Origin: Romanomermis culicivorax
Lineage: Eukaryota; Nematoda; Enoplea; Mermithida; Mermithidae
NCBI GenBank assembly: GCA_963922205.1
Contig: CAWUHX010000169.1
Coordinates: 434,001 to 498,000, forward strand
DNA: 64,000 bases
Reading direction: 5' to 3'
The notes below the pieces were generated by a model, which was not told the DNA's origin, made no database searches, and worked only from the letters and a program-made list of their open reading frames with translations. The translations under genes were made by a program, and so were the position numbers. The stretch's first letter is position 1, and the number at the start of each line of letters is the position of its first letter. Below are positions 32,062 through 46,000 of this stretch, in pieces.

Positions 32062-34495
32062 TAATCGTAAGATTAAACGTATCTGTCGTCGAAATGCAGT
32101 AATATCGAGGCTTTTTGGCTTCGTAGCTAAATTTTATTTGTTGTTTACCTTTTTTGAACTTGCCGATTACCAAACAGTATAGAAAAAGTTTCTTCAAGAA
32201 AATTGTGGCTCACAAAAAATTGTAGATTTCGGAATCGTTCTCTGCATACGCACATGTAAATCATTCTCGAAGAGCGGCTTCTACGCTTTTGAACTTTGCA
32301 TTTTCATTGTTCTGCGCATGGAACTAAGGTTTTCGTAGCAAAAAAGAAATGATAGAAAAATAAGATCAGCCTGAAATTCCGTGCAAAAAATGGTAATCGA
32401 ATCATCGATTCTTTTTCTGGGGTAAATATGCAATTGAACAATGTATTCGCGTCATTTGCCTATCACATTAATGTTGCGTAAGCATATATTTACGGTGTCT
32501 GTGAACTTTGTTCGTCAGTCAGTAAATGGCGTTGGCCGCGTTGCTACTTCTTTTAGGAATGTTTGTGAATTTTGAATGCCGCTTCTACTGCGAGTACTTT
32601 TTACTCGAAATTAGAAAAAATAGTCAGAATTAAACGTTCTGTTTTATTAGTTGTGAATAAAAATCTGTCTCTGTTTTAAAATGCTTCGAAATAAAAACGG
32701 GAAGCAAGTACAATTTTGCATTTTCACGATTTCCCATCATTAATGAGTCGCACAGGGGTCCAAAAATTTGTGAAGCTCAGGTTAGGGGTGAACGACTTTG
32801 ATGGTACATTAATCTTTGTCGTCTTCCGAGTTACAAATTTGAATGGTTCACCGTTTCATCATGAAAGCATGAAGTGCTGGTAAACTATTGTGAAAGGTGT
32901 GTCCCCAATACAGCGCAACTCAAAACAGCAAAATCCCAAAAGAGCGAATTTCAATACAGCGAGCATTAAAAAGTCTTATGAGTTAGAGTAAACGTACACA
33001 TCATTTTATGATAAATATGCAAATTAGGTAGGGTCACGATGCGCACATGCTACCGTCGTGCGTTTTCCTCTGAACCCGTAGACTTGATGTTTCCCTCCCA
33101 AGTCATGGGCCCAGACCTGAATATTTGACGGACGCTGCTGCACTCGTTCGGGCGATGAAGAGCTGTGCAGTCGGTGGCAGGGGAGTGCTACCACCCAGCG
33201 CGAGGTCCGATACAGTAGGTACAGGAAAATCGTTTTCGCTAGATGGGATAGTCTATTTTTGATTGCATTTGGCCATCTAAGTTTCACATGCTTCTGTGCT
33301 GCAGTTGCAGTAGGTTATGCACGAACGGAGCATAAAAAAGTTAGAAAAACAGATCTGTCAGAAATACATTTTTGCGAAACGTTTGAAAAAACAAAAACAA
33401 AGAATTATTATAAGGATTCCCGATTAAAGTTGTTTTGTATGGAGCTTAATTGCAAAAAATTCAAAATAAGAAGAATATAAAAAAGGGAAATAAGTCAATA
33501 AACGAAAAAAGAAACAAAAAACATGCATGTATAGTCTTTTTTTCCTGAAAGGCTTCTAAATAATGAAAGTGGAAAGCAAGTAGTATTTCAGATTTTCACG
33601 ATTTTATGATAAACAGTATGCCATATAGGAATGGAAATTTGTGAACCTACTGACCTCACCTTTAGCAATTTTTCGAGTGGAAAATTTTACGGTAAGACCT
33701 CTATGCAAATGATTTTGACGACAGTACTGATTTGTGTCAATTTTTTATTTGGAAGCATTTTATAAAAAACAGACTATAGATATGTCAATAATAAACAAAC
33801 CAAAATAAAAAGCTGTAATGTCGAGAAAACACATGCTCTAAAGCCATAATGTCAGAAATCTGACGATGGTGCCTAAATGTGTGACAACCAACCAGCATCC
33901 ATCAGATCGAAATGGAGGACCAAATAGCATGCACCAAACCGTCTACCCCGTCCAATTTCCATTCTGAAGATAAATATTTTGAAAATTCGCTATTTTGGGA
34001 ATTTTTTCTGATACCTCGCTCTTTTGAGAATCACCGTTTTGACAATCGCTGTAATGAGAATCGCTGTTTTAGGACTTCACTGTAATGAGAATCACTGTTT
34101 TGAGACTTCGCTGATTTGAGAATCGTTGTATTGAGTCTCGCTGAATAGGGGTGAAACCTTGTGGAAATTATGAGTCACAGAAGCGCACTGATTTTACACA
34201 TGTTACTCTTTGATCAAGGTGGCCGTACAAAGAATAAAGAAAAAAATCAGACGGGTGCCAGAAGTTCAAGCTGGCAATCAAAAAATATATCTAACGCTAC
34301 TATACTTTTCAAGAATAAATACTCAAAGAATACAAAAATGCAGCATGACATGAGATCACAGTAAAATTTGTAAAAAATTGAGCAATAAGCAGCATGAATA
34401 TTTTCAAGCCGAAAAAGCATCTTATCAACAGATTTTCTCTTCACACATTCGCATAATACATAAATAGGCCCTGAAAATCGTCCGGAATCCAACTT
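32062..34495. other. Intergenic region between desaturase and FGF gene
   Basis: Probable 3' UTR of the desaturase at the left, with AATAAA words near 32656 and 32690. Carries one complete TATAGTCTG-type mini-element (33532-33776) and degenerate repeats of GAATCGCTGTTTTGA type at 34020-34140. No further gene seen. Confidence 0.5.
33532..33776 (-). mobile_element. TA-flanked 245-bp MITE (TAGTCTGTTTTT ends), copy 1
   Basis: Inverted ends TAGTCT(G)TTTTTT and AAAAAACAGACTA, flanked by TA on both sides, as for Tc1/mariner-type elements. Same length and internal order as the copies at 37076, 40054 and 53208, in reverse orientation to 37076 and 40054. The strand is assigned relative to those two. 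Confidence 0.8.
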
Positions 34496-37400
34496 TTAAT
34501 AGCCGGTCAGTGCAATCGGTTTCCAAATTTGTTGCGCCCGAAATTGATGCGCAAAATTTATAGTGGACAATTTTATAAATTGGGCACACTTTCGGTCTTG
34601 TTGGCTATCTTTGGCGGACAAAAAAGCTTTTCTGCCGTCGTTCGTAAAAGTTAGATAATGGCCGGGCGAAATGAATGATTCGAATTCGGTGGAGTAATTT
34701 TCGGAAATTTTTTCGACGAACATGCAATTCTTCTCGTCGATATCGTTCTAAAAAACCATGCGAATTTAATGATATTTCCAACGAATCATCAGTTTAAAAT
34801 CTCAGCTCTCAACTGCACTTCCTGTCCAGTATGATCAGCAAAATTTCACATTTGACTTTCCCTTGCGATATCCTAACTCTCTAGACGAGCTTTTAGGCGC
34901 GTTGACCCTATACAATCTAAGCTTTTCCAGACATAATCGGCGTTTGGATCGTAATCTAACAACATCAGGATAGTCAAAAAACAGCTCATATAGTTTGACA
35001 AAAACCAATTTTTGTTGCGAGTTTTTACTGCTACCCTTCAAAATTTATCACGGCACGCAAAAATGATATAAAAATATCTTACAAAACAGTGAATTGGACA
35101 GTGAATCTGTGCTTTTTGCTGGTACGCCGTCGTTTATTTTGATTATCAGGAGTAAATTAGCTCTTGTCACTAGAATTCGTGGATCGAAATTCAGTGGTTT
35201 TTTAATTGAGAAATTAGATAGGTCAGCTGTAGCTGAATCTTTGCAGATGAGAATCTCATTAAACATATTCTATTTGAAATTAAACAGATCACATTAATGG
35301 CATTCTTTTGAATTTCATTAATTTCCCGGAACATGTCCAACAACACATCGAAACTAAAAAATTGAATAGTTATCAATCTCTGAGCTATATTTTTCTATAA
35401 AATGCTTGTAAATTTCAGAGCAATCGTCATAATCCTTTACGCGCAGCTTTCACAGTAGAATTTCGCACTCAAAAACTTGTTAACGGTTAAATTTGAGGTC
35501 AGTCTTATTCGACATTGTTTCAGCAAAAAATTGTATAAATATGAAATAGTATGTAATTGCATTCCAGTTTTATTATTAAGAAACATTCCAATTCTGAGGA
35601 CTCTATTGATATATAAAATTGCAGCGTATTTACTTTCTATCGGATGCAAATGCAAAATATGTCACATCTACTTACTGTAACGTTGCATGCTAGTCGTCTT
35701 TCAACTACCGCACATATCTCGTTCTCTCCACTTTTTTGAACTTTTTTTCATCATCTACCTTCTTCCCCAAGACGTTTTACCTCATGAGCTCGCTCACGAG
35801 CCTGTGACGAAGTGCAGTCAATTCCGACCATACTATGATGACATGCAGAATCTTATTTATAGCCAAAGCCGACACAGAAGGATAGAAAACAGGAAGCATT
35901 AGTGGTTTTCAAAAGAAAAGTCGTCATAAAAAAAAATCTTCATATTCGTCAATCCCGAAGAAAAGCACTTTTATTCAACATTGGTTGGCTATGAAGCAGT
36001 TGATAAAATAATTTCGACTTTGATTTTTGCAGCCTGTTTTAAATTTTACGAAATGGTAACAATTATGACACTCTTGAAAAATAGATCTCCCGAGTCGCTT
36101 AAGCATTTAATGCGGAATTTTCACTAAAAATCAATAGCATGATAAGAAGACTGGACTCGAGTGGAAATTATCCGTTTCGAGCACAAAATAAAGAAAATCT
36201 AAAACATTATGGTTTACGAGCATCGGACAGGCATAATGACTGTTAACTTTCTTATCGGGCAGTTTTTTGTGGGCGAATTTGTAGAAAACAATGCTTACCG
36301 ATGCTACGATCGATTTACGATCTTTCGAAACGCAAATGTACTTTTGGAATTTACGACTTTTGATCTTCAATTGGCTACCGAAATCTACTGATTCGAATTC
36401 TAGGTCGCCTATTTGTGAAAAAAATAAGTTATGCAAAGAGGGATTTTTAGGAGTATAGATTTATGTGTGACTTGTTGTGGGTCATTTTGCTCTTGGAACA
36501 AGGACAAAAAACTGTTATGGTGAATTTATCTGCTCAATCACTATAGTGGCGTTCCTAAAAGTTTGTTTACAAGATTTATTTTCTGCCTTCAGTATCGAAA
36601 ACTTATCTTGCATGAAGAAGTGCTGGTACTCGACGTCATTTCCTCCTACGCAATACCATATAACGCCATACATGCACGGGGAGGTTTGGGGGTTTTGACC
36701 CTCAGCGAATTTTGATTGACCCCAGCAGATTCTTGCTGACCCCTAGCAATGATTGAGAAGATGATGAAGGAAAATGAGCAAGAGAGAAGAGAAAGTGATC
36801 ATAAAAATGGAAATGATATTGTAGTTTAACAATTTTTGTAAAAAAGTATACTTCATTCCAAAAAAGTAACACTAAAACTTTAAAAAGTGATGTCTACGCA
36901 AATAATTTCACATATCCGGTTAATATAGGTTGAAGAAAATGCTTCTTGTATCTAAGAAGACCTTTTTAAGACCTTTCTTTTCGTTATCAAGAACGAAAAA
37001 AAATTTTCTATTCCACGCCGTGTCCTGGGTGGTCCCAAGCAGAATTTATATCCCGTGCATGTATGTATACAACTATAGTCTGTTTTTTGTGAAAAGCTTC
37101 AAAATAGATAAGTGACACAAATCCGTACTGTCCTCAAAATCGTTTACGTAGAGCTCTTACGGTAAAATATTTCACTGAAAAAATTGTTGAAGGTTAGGGC
37201 AGTATGCTCACAATCCAGTCCTATACGATGTATCGTTTATCAGAAAACCGTGAAAATCTGAAATACTACTTGCTTTCCACTTTCATTATTTAGAAGCATT
37301 TCAAGAAAAACAGACTATAACCCGTTCAATACAGAATCGCACATTATTTTCATCACTTCACGACTGTGAGGCGATATCAGTCCAGGAAAATAATTCACCC

Positions 37401-38363
37401 GTCATTCTGTACAGTATTCGGCCATTTCGCCTATATTTCCAAAGAATCAGAAGAAGAGAGAGGCATGCAGGTGTCACAGTCAAGATGACAGTGTTCGTTA
37501 AGCTACTTAAGGGCTCAGGCCAAGTCTACTTCTTTCTAAGTAACTATTTATTAAATAGCACAATCAACAAAGCTTACGTTTAATTAATGATACAATTCCG
37601 TAACAATTCTTACGATATTTCAACCTCTGAACTTACTTCAAGTGATGCAGCGCGCTTATATAACCTTTCCTTATCAGCAAAAAGGGTATCACGCCATTAA
37701 TTAAACAATCGAAAGCAACACAAACGCTATAAATTCTATTTTATGACCCAATCCATTACCTATGACCTAATTAAATTTTCACTTTTCAAATAAATATTTT
37801 TGGTAATTTAGATGATAACTAACTTTTCAAAATATTCTAAATGAACATCACAAAATTCTAACTAGCTTAAGTTCAAATAAGTCTAACATTACTAAATTAT
37901 TGAAACTTGCAACAGATTTTCCTGACACAGGTTTAGTTTGAGCGCAAAGTAGGCGGAAAATGATCAACCAAGTTTTGCCGAATCATTAGAAGAAAAACTT
38001 CGAGGCAGTTACTGTAGCTGCGAAAATTTGCTGCATTATTGATTAGATTTTCAATCAACTCCCGAGTTTGATACTAACAGTTGTTTCCAACTTGAAGTAT
38101 GCGCATCTAGCAGTCCACTTACTCAAAGGTGTATATTTTCGCCCCCTAGCTTGGATGATGTCCAAAAATATTTGAACGTACATGCCCGTACATCTATCTA
38201 CTAGACGGTATGGTCGAACGATTTTACCCAAATTATGAGACACGACATCCGCAGACATTTTTTGATATTCGACATTGTTAACAGTCGTTTTGCCGTATAA
38301 ATTCAGTCTATCACGTTTCCAAACGGCATTCGTGATGCAGGAAGTGTAAAACATACGTATGTT
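34496..38363 (-). CDS. Fibroblast growth factor, FGF8/17/18-like (N-terminal exon not found)
   Basis: Secreted beta-trefoil ligand for FGF receptor tyrosine kinases. Exons on the minus strand: 38363-38123, 36408-36299 and 34747-34496, joined in phase (1, then 0) with GT-AG junctions, giving 200 residues from the first acceptor. The first exon has KIVRPYRLVDRCTGMYVQI, aligning with the segment of FGF8 that leads into beta-strand 1. The second has ESVDFGSQLKIKSRKFQKYICV, matching the FGS...YICM core. The third has NCMFVEKISENYSTEFESF and GHYLTFTNDGRKA, matching the CxFxExxxENxY and WYxAFxxxGRxxxG blocks. Both introns fall at the positions usual for FGF genes. The glycine-box region is diverged, and the end HQFRAQQIWKP has no obvious counterpart. 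The first exon seen starts at a phase-0 acceptor, so a signal-peptide exon should lie upstream (above 38363). Subfamily is inferred from the aligned blocks. Confidence 0.85.
37076..37317 (+). mobile_element. TA-flanked MITE (TAGTCTGTTTTT ends), copy 2, in FGF intron
   Basis: 242 bp, TA on both sides, ends TAGTCTGTTTTTTG and AAAAACAGACTA. Internal landmarks are GTTTACGTAGAGCTCTTACGG and TACTACTTGCTTTCCAC, present in all four copies. Lies in the intron between the first two FGF exons. Confidence 0.82.
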
Positions 38364-41300
38364 CTGAAAAATACAAGAGTCTGACTTTTGTATAATGAAT
38401 GCATCATATCATGAAATATGCAATTCTTTTCCACCTCCTCCTTTGACATGACACATTAATATGTCATGAAAATATATATCCAATGCAACTCTTACTGAAC
38501 CTAGATTTTTGGCACAGTATGCCTCAACATTCTACAGAAATGTCGTACACCCGCAATACAACACTTACTATATATGTGAGCCATAATTTGAGCAAGCAAA
38601 TAGTATTCCTGCAAAAAATTCATCTATCAACACATCTTAGTCAACCGATGCAAAGTTCTTACATATTATCCAGCGATGACTCGAAAATTAATTTGACCAA
38701 ATTACAGACATCCGATCTTGTTCCACCAAAATACAAAAGCTCTAGTTTTATAATGTTCGAAAAGAATCGGCTTGATGACGAATATGACGACAGAGAGAAA
38801 AGTCGAATACAACTGAAAATACTATAAACATACATATTTGAAAAGCCGCAATACAGAAATTAAATTCAATCGAAATTTTTCCCGCATGAAATTTCACCAG
38901 TCATTCGAACGCAAATTTAGAAAAAATTGACGTAAAACGATTGAGGGTTTGAGAAAATCGAAAGCTTATTACTGTAATGATATCATGATGAAAAATATAA
39001 AATTGACTTTGAATCGCTTTGGTATGACATCTGAGGCTGCTTCTGGTTAGTTATACAAAAAATGGGAAGGTGTTGGATCGGAAACCCGTCGAAGGAATTT
39101 GTTGAGGTTGGGCGTCAGCTTAGAAAATTCACAACCTTCCTTTTACAACCGTTTTCTATTCATGGACCTACGTATCATGCAGAAAAAGATTAAGCCACGG
39201 TGCGTGAACCCAACTTGAAAAGAGGGTCGCGTTCCGGGAGAGAAGGCGATTAGAATTCGAGGCATTAGGTTGAACAATGGGATCCTGTGTGTGACGCAAT
39301 ACACAGAGACTTTTCAAGCTTTCATGAAGAATGCGGGGAGCTCAACGACTAAAATATTTTCGGGTAGTTGGAAACGATCTTTGCTGCATGCATTGGAAAC
39401 AGTGATCGACCGAGCACTTGACCTAGTTTTACAATACATTGCAAGTTTCGTATTATTAGAGTGTGCATAATTTAATTTACTATACTGATTCACAATCAAA
39501 ATTCAACTCAGGAGTTTGTTTAGTAAAAGCTCTCGATCAAGGCATAATATTTACAGATCCAGTGCTTTCAGCAATGGGTTTCGTTTTTTCTTTCCAACAA
39601 TCACAAGGTTCTTAGTTGGTAGGTTTGACTTTAGAAAGTTATGTTCGAATCGAAGTTCCTAGTTTGATATGGCGAAATCATTCATTTTCCGTTTCCTGGA
39701 AAATACGGACGAAAATGGTGAAGTAAACGCCTGATCAGAAATCAAGAAAATTTTTAATGCACTATACCGAAGATGGAAGCATACGTATCCGAGCTTTAAA
39801 ATCGACTTGGTCACTGCAAATTTTTGAAATGTAAAAATAGGCAAAAACACCGCAGTGGAATCCAAAAACTGTTCGGCAAAAAATCTAGATATTTTGTGGG
39901 TGAATTTCATCGGTAAATTTATAAGGAAATTAGAATCAGGTACTAACTGTGCCTAAGACGATAGTGACCCAAATTTTGAGTTGAAACTCTCTTCTGCACT
40001 GCTCTTCAATTTAAAAATGGAGACATACGAAATATTGATCGTCATTAGAGCTATAGTCTGTTTTTTATAAAATGTTTCCAAATAGAAAAGTGACAAAAAT
40101 CAGTGCTGTCGTTAAAATCGTTTACATAGAGCTCTTACTGTAATATTTTTCACTCGAAAAATTGTTAAAGGTTAGTTCGGTATGCCCGCAGATTTCTATT
40201 GCTCTATTATATACTGTTTATCAGATAATCGTAAAAATCTGAAATACTACTTGCTTTCCACATTCATAATTTGGAGGCATTTCAAGAAAAACAGACTATA
40301 GCAATATACTGAAAACGCAGCGCAGAATCCAAGAACCTCAATTAAAGGACATTCAAATAGGCGAAATGTCCTCCACCACTCGAGTCCTGTCAATCAGGTT
40401 TTCCGAATCATAATGTCGCGCGGCTAACTCGACATTTTCAAATTTTTATAGTAACATCAACACTATATCAGCGAAATAGTGTATTCATATTTTGATACTA
40501 ACCATGTGGCGACAGCATGGTTCGTAAAATCCCCTCTACAATGCATTGAGTGCTACATCAAATCTCTAGGAAATTTACTGATGAAATTCGACCTACGCAC
40601 GACTACATAACGTCAAAATTTTGAGCCCAAAAATTTTTGATATTCCCGGTTTTTTCCAAATTTTCACAAACCCTGTCGATTTGAAAGCCTGAGTTTGTAT
40701 GATTACATTGCTCTTTTGAGAGTGGCCTACATCTTTGGCACAGTACACTTTAATGTAGGATCAAAAATAATTTTCCTTCATGGCATGTGAACAATGATCT
40801 CGACCGAAACTTCGTCCGTAATCAATAAGGAGACATACATCAGGGCTCATGTGCCCTACCGGAAATGAAATTCAACCATTTGAAGGACCCACATCAACCC
40901 TGAAATATACATAGAATGCAAATTCTGCCGGGGATCACATATTAATTTTTGAAAAATTTTCGAATTTTGTCTACAAAATATGGATTACGCAAGTCAGGCC
41001 AAGTTTTACGGGGATGACGAATGACTGGAAGAAAATAGCAATCAAAATTTATTAAAGCAGAAATACAATTCATTTTGAAAAAGTGAACGCGTATAATTTT
41101 TGCACGTGTACAGAAAATGCCTCTAAACGATTACATAATACCGAAAAATTACAGAACAATGAAAAAACTGTTCAAAAAAAGTAAAGATTGCCTCCTGCGT
41201 ATATTCTAATATAAAGAGAACATTTTAATCAACTCTCAAATTAAAAACGAATAAACCATTATTCGCCGCGACATAAGTGGTCAAAGGCACGCAAATCTTT

Positions 41301-43089
41301 GCGCAAGCTCTTTTGAATTTTTCACCAAGACACAATCTATATAAATAATAATTAACACAATCAATTATGAGCAGGCGAAAAAAACGACGAGTGATGAAAT
41401 TTCAAGAAAGCATATTTCACACATTTCAGTTGCTTTTTTGATTATGGACAAATACAATAAAAATGTGCACAAAAATTATGTAATATGATGAAAATGTTCT
41501 CGAAGAAAAATTTTTTCCTTACATGAAAATCGTATTTTTGCTATACTTTCAGGCGGATAACTTTTGTTATTGAAAAGGGCTGATCAGACCGGAGAACTGT
41601 AAAGGCGAAGCCTAAGCAGAAAAAACATCAAATTCAATGCCCACCTAGTGCGACATTTCAGAAAACTGTTGTCGGAAAAATCCTGAACAAGAAGCGACGA
41701 TGTCCACTTTTTGCCCTTTATTTACAAAATTTCTCTGCGCGACGGGACACTCACCGTGCGATTTTTGTGTCATTTCGAGCAGAAATTATCGAGTTTCTTT
41801 CATTTTTTATAAAAGACTGCTCAACAAAGCTCAAAGACGTTTAAATTGCATAAATCTTTGATTCTCACGTTCGAATGATGATGTGATAAATTTACTAAGC
41901 CAATTTTTTAAAAGATCATTCTTACGAAAAATTTTAATACGAGCTAACGTACGAGAAAAACTACTGACCTTGTTAACATATTTATCATGGTAACTGAGTG
42001 AATTCACTTCAGCCTAAAAAATTTGAAAGAGAAAATTTTAAAATCTTTTCAAGTTCGAAAACCGTCGCATCCGTGTTGAAAAAAAAAGGTTTTTCGTACA
42101 GCGAAAACTTTTCCTTAGAATCACTTGAATGGAATTTAAGAAAGCAAAACCTTTAAAATATGCGCCAACAATGTAAAGATCCAAACTCAGTTATCTTTTG
42201 TACATTATGTTCTCATTATCATGTGTCAAGATTGCACAGAAGTATTTTAAAAACTGAGCGGGGCTTATACTGAAAAAAGTACAGTATACCGTTTAGGCTA
42301 AGCTCGACAACAAATTTTGCTTCCCTTCAGGTTTTGAACTTATTTTTTCTAGAACAAAAAACTTTCTGGATTCTGCAAAAGTAAATAATGTTAAGCAGAT
42401 TTACGTCAAAATTTGAATGTCAATTAGATAAATGATCTCGTGTCGCTCGGAATAACAAAAAGAAAAGGATTGGCGAGTAAAGTTCGGGTTGCTCTTCAAT
42501 ATTATAATTAGATTATCATGCTACATTTTTTAAAAATATTCTATAACTTGAAGCTTCACCAAAATTACATATTATGGATATATAAGCGCCATGCGAATAT
42601 AAAATTTTTACAGAGAAATGTGATTGAGCGACGTAATTTGTTTTTTGGTGATTTGATAATCTTTGACAAACACATTTGTCGAATGTTCCATAAGATTGAT
42701 ATCACCAATAAAAACACGTATTTGATCAAAAAATTTGATACATCGTGTCTAAAATGGAATTCTCTAAGGGACCAATTTTCTATTTAAATAGCCATTTCGT
42801 GTGAAAACTTCATTATCGCTCTTTGAATTCAGGAAAGCGGAAAATTGAAAGCGAATTCTGAGTACTTATCGGATTTCCGCTGGTCATCTTTACTTAAAAT
42901 TGGCGTGATGAATAATAAACGTTTTTTCCGTGGAAACTTGTATCATTTTTGCAGGCATACGGTGAATCAAGTACCTGCTATATGAGAGCCAAAAGTTAAT
43001 TTTTCTAAAGAATCAAAAATCGCTTATTCTACCCGCTAATTCCATTGTAGACAACATCAACATACAATTTAAAAAATCGTCACTTAGAA
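38364..43089. other. Region between FGF exon and the receptor 3' end
   Basis: AT-rich, with a complete TAGTCTG mini-element (40054-40298). The missing first exon of the FGF gene should lie here on the minus strand if the receptor's 3' end bounds it; I could not identify it. Open frames at 38483-38827 and 42518-42787 show no recognisable domain. Confidence 0.45.
40054..40298 (+). mobile_element. TA-flanked 245-bp MITE (TAGTCTGTTTTT ends), copy 3
   Basis: TA duplications at 40052-40053 and 40299-40300, ends TAGTCTGTTTTTTAT and AAAAACAGACTA. Same orientation as the copy at 37076 and highly similar throughout. Confidence 0.82.
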
Positions 43090-46000
43090 TCAAACTTCTA
43101 ACCTCTTCTGGCTATTATCTATAGTTTCGTCGTACATGTGTTCTGTTAAAGGCATAGCGTCGTCGTTACTTTGGCCGACAATTTTACGTACGAGATTGAC
43201 AACGGCACCCGCGCCACTTAGACTTTTCACCTGCGACGTTTGCTGCTGCTGTTGTACAGTCGTCGACGCCGCCGCCGTTGACGTAGTTGTCGTCGATCGA
43301 TAAACGCCGTCGTTGAACGGATGATTTTGATCGTCGTCAAACGATAGTTGTAAATGGTCATACGGCTCCATGACGCTATCGACCGCCGAAAACGATTCAC
43401 CGCCTATGCGACCGCCGTTCGATCGATAGACCATGTTTCCAAATGTCCAGCGATGGAGCTCGTCGCGACGTTGTTTTTTCCATATTATCCAGCCGATCTT
43501 AAAAGATGGAAAGTGGAAAATCTGACACATTAGGAAGTATATCGTTTTGCCATAAATATATGAAACCTATTCATGTGAACATTTTTGTCGCCTTATTTCT
43601 ACTTCCCACTAGGAATATAGCGGACCCATTTACCCGGAATGCTACCCGACATTTTCTGACCCGATCGGACCTGAAAAGGGGAAAAATGCTTCACCCGCCG
43701 ACCAGTTATTCAAGGTAACGCTGACGAACTACGGTGAAAAAGCTCAAGCCAGTTTTTTGTTCAATGCTGCTAAAAAAATTAATTATTTCATCTATATCTT
43801 CAGTTATTTGATCACGTTATTCCATTTTATTACTGATGAAATTTAATAAAGTCATATTCTATGTAAAGATTGAATAATTTGATTAGTACAGCGCATGCTG
43901 AATCATGCATGTAAACGGGGCCCCGAACTGATTCTCCAAAATTTTTGAGGGAGGACTCCCTGACAAAAAAATCGATTTTTTTACAAAAGAAGCCCGAAAA
44001 ACAGTTAAAAATAGTAATTTTTGTCTAAAAAATCGTAAAAAAGTATTCATGGCGCGGAGCACCCAGAAAATTGACGTTTTTCATTATTTTTTGTTCAAAC
44101 ATTGACATTTTTCTTTTAAAATGACAAATGATTACTTAATTTACTGTAAAATTGGCATTTCTGACTTGACGTTTTCTTGAAGAAAACAAAAACCAAATGT
44201 ACCTTTGGCTTTTTCAACACCTGAAACATTTGGGGGGGGGGGGCATGGGCCCAACCGCCCTGCCTACAGGCCTGTATGTATGAAAAAAGTTCGATAAGAA
44301 AGTTGAGAATATCACAAAATTGTGGAGAAATATCAAAGATCGCCGTTTTCACAAACAACAACTTCGTCAATATCGTCATCCACTTCGTCACTTTTGCATA
44401 GTGAATGACTTAGGCTCGATTCTGAATTCGCTTCGGCTCTAACCTATTGGATACTACTTGGGTAATTTGAAAACAGCTGTTCTTACATATGCTGGAGTAA
44501 ATCATTTATAGTGAATAGCAAACATAATTGTACCTTTTCTGAAAAAATCAATCGAGAACAAATATTAAAGTTGAAGTGCAGTTCCAGATACAATTAAAAC
44601 ACGTAAACTCTTATACAAACAGAACGCGAATTAAGTGATTCCTGAAAGTATTACCGTCAAACTAACTACTGAATGTTTACTTGTCGGTAAATTAATCAGA
44701 TGCATAATGTAAGAATGAGCTGATTTAATTACAACCAGATGAGAGTCTTATTCCTTTCGAAAGTGCCAATATCAAGCATGATTTCATGATTTAATACAAT
44801 AAAAGCATATTATCAGGATTGACAAACTCACACATTAGTTTGACACCAAAGAAAGTAACATTTGTCACCGTGCTTACTGTGCTGATGAAATATTTTTTCA
44901 TTAGCTCGAAAGCTAATACGACTCGTGCTAAAAAGACCCCTGGCAGGTACGGAATCAAAACTTTCGAACAACACAAAAGATATTACGATAAGTTTTTGTT
45001 CCTCCTAGTGTAAAAATTACATATGGAGTACGAACTAATAGATGTTAATTGTCTAATGTAGATGGTATATTGCAGTTTTGTGCAGGATCCTCCGTTCGCC
45101 TACAGTGTCAATCATTATGAAACACCTGGTATCATCAAACATTCTGGCATTTTGAATTCAGCGCAAATACGCGTCAAAACCACACGTGTAACTGGGGGGG
45201 GGGAGTGCTATAGGAATCGTCGGCTATATGGCTAGCCATTGGGCGACTCCCAGTCCAGATTTTCCAATCCTATGGCTAGCCAGCCATATGGACTCGATAC
45301 TTTTTGGTCGGAAAAATACTGGAAAATGTCTGAACAAAAAACGATCAAAAACGTCAATTTTATCGGCCACGCCATACATTTTTACAGGTTTTTAGACAAA
45401 AGTTATTATTTTCCAATCAGTTTTTCGGACTTTTCAAGTGAAAACATCACATTTTTTTCCTTCACAGACCCCTCCCTTAAATTTACGGCAATCAGTGACC
45501 CTCGGCCCGAAAAATGGCCCGAGCCCCCCCCCCAGACTTCGGGGCCTCGTTATGGGTGTGGTCAAAACAAAATACTAAAGCCTCCTCCCGGGCTCCGGCT
45601 TTCAGAGCAAATGAAAGGTTGAGTCACTTTTGGAAACATAAAGTAAAACATGTCGAACATTTACATTGTAAAGTTTGCTATGAAGCATCGAGTTTGTAAC
45701 TCTTTTTTAAGATTTACAATTCTTAAAAATTAAACTTACGCAAACTAGCATAATCGTTATGCTAAAAAGCATGAAGAAGACAAAACCTTTAGCCAGCGAA
45801 CTGCCGGATGCGTCCGTATTACCAACAAATAACGAATTTTCTTTAGCTAAAAATGGTGAAAAGAAATGCATGAAAAAATACCTACACGTTTTGCTGTGTT
45901 AATTTTACTCTGAGGACCAACACGGACACATTTGGCCAATTCTGACGACGATTCAAAACCATCGGCGCACACGCAAACGTAAGAACGCATGGATTCATTT

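Noticed and set aside
38123-38354. ATG at 38354 as start of the FGF protein
   Set aside because: The exon has an acceptor just upstream, and the Met is not followed by a signal peptide; an upstream exon is more likely.
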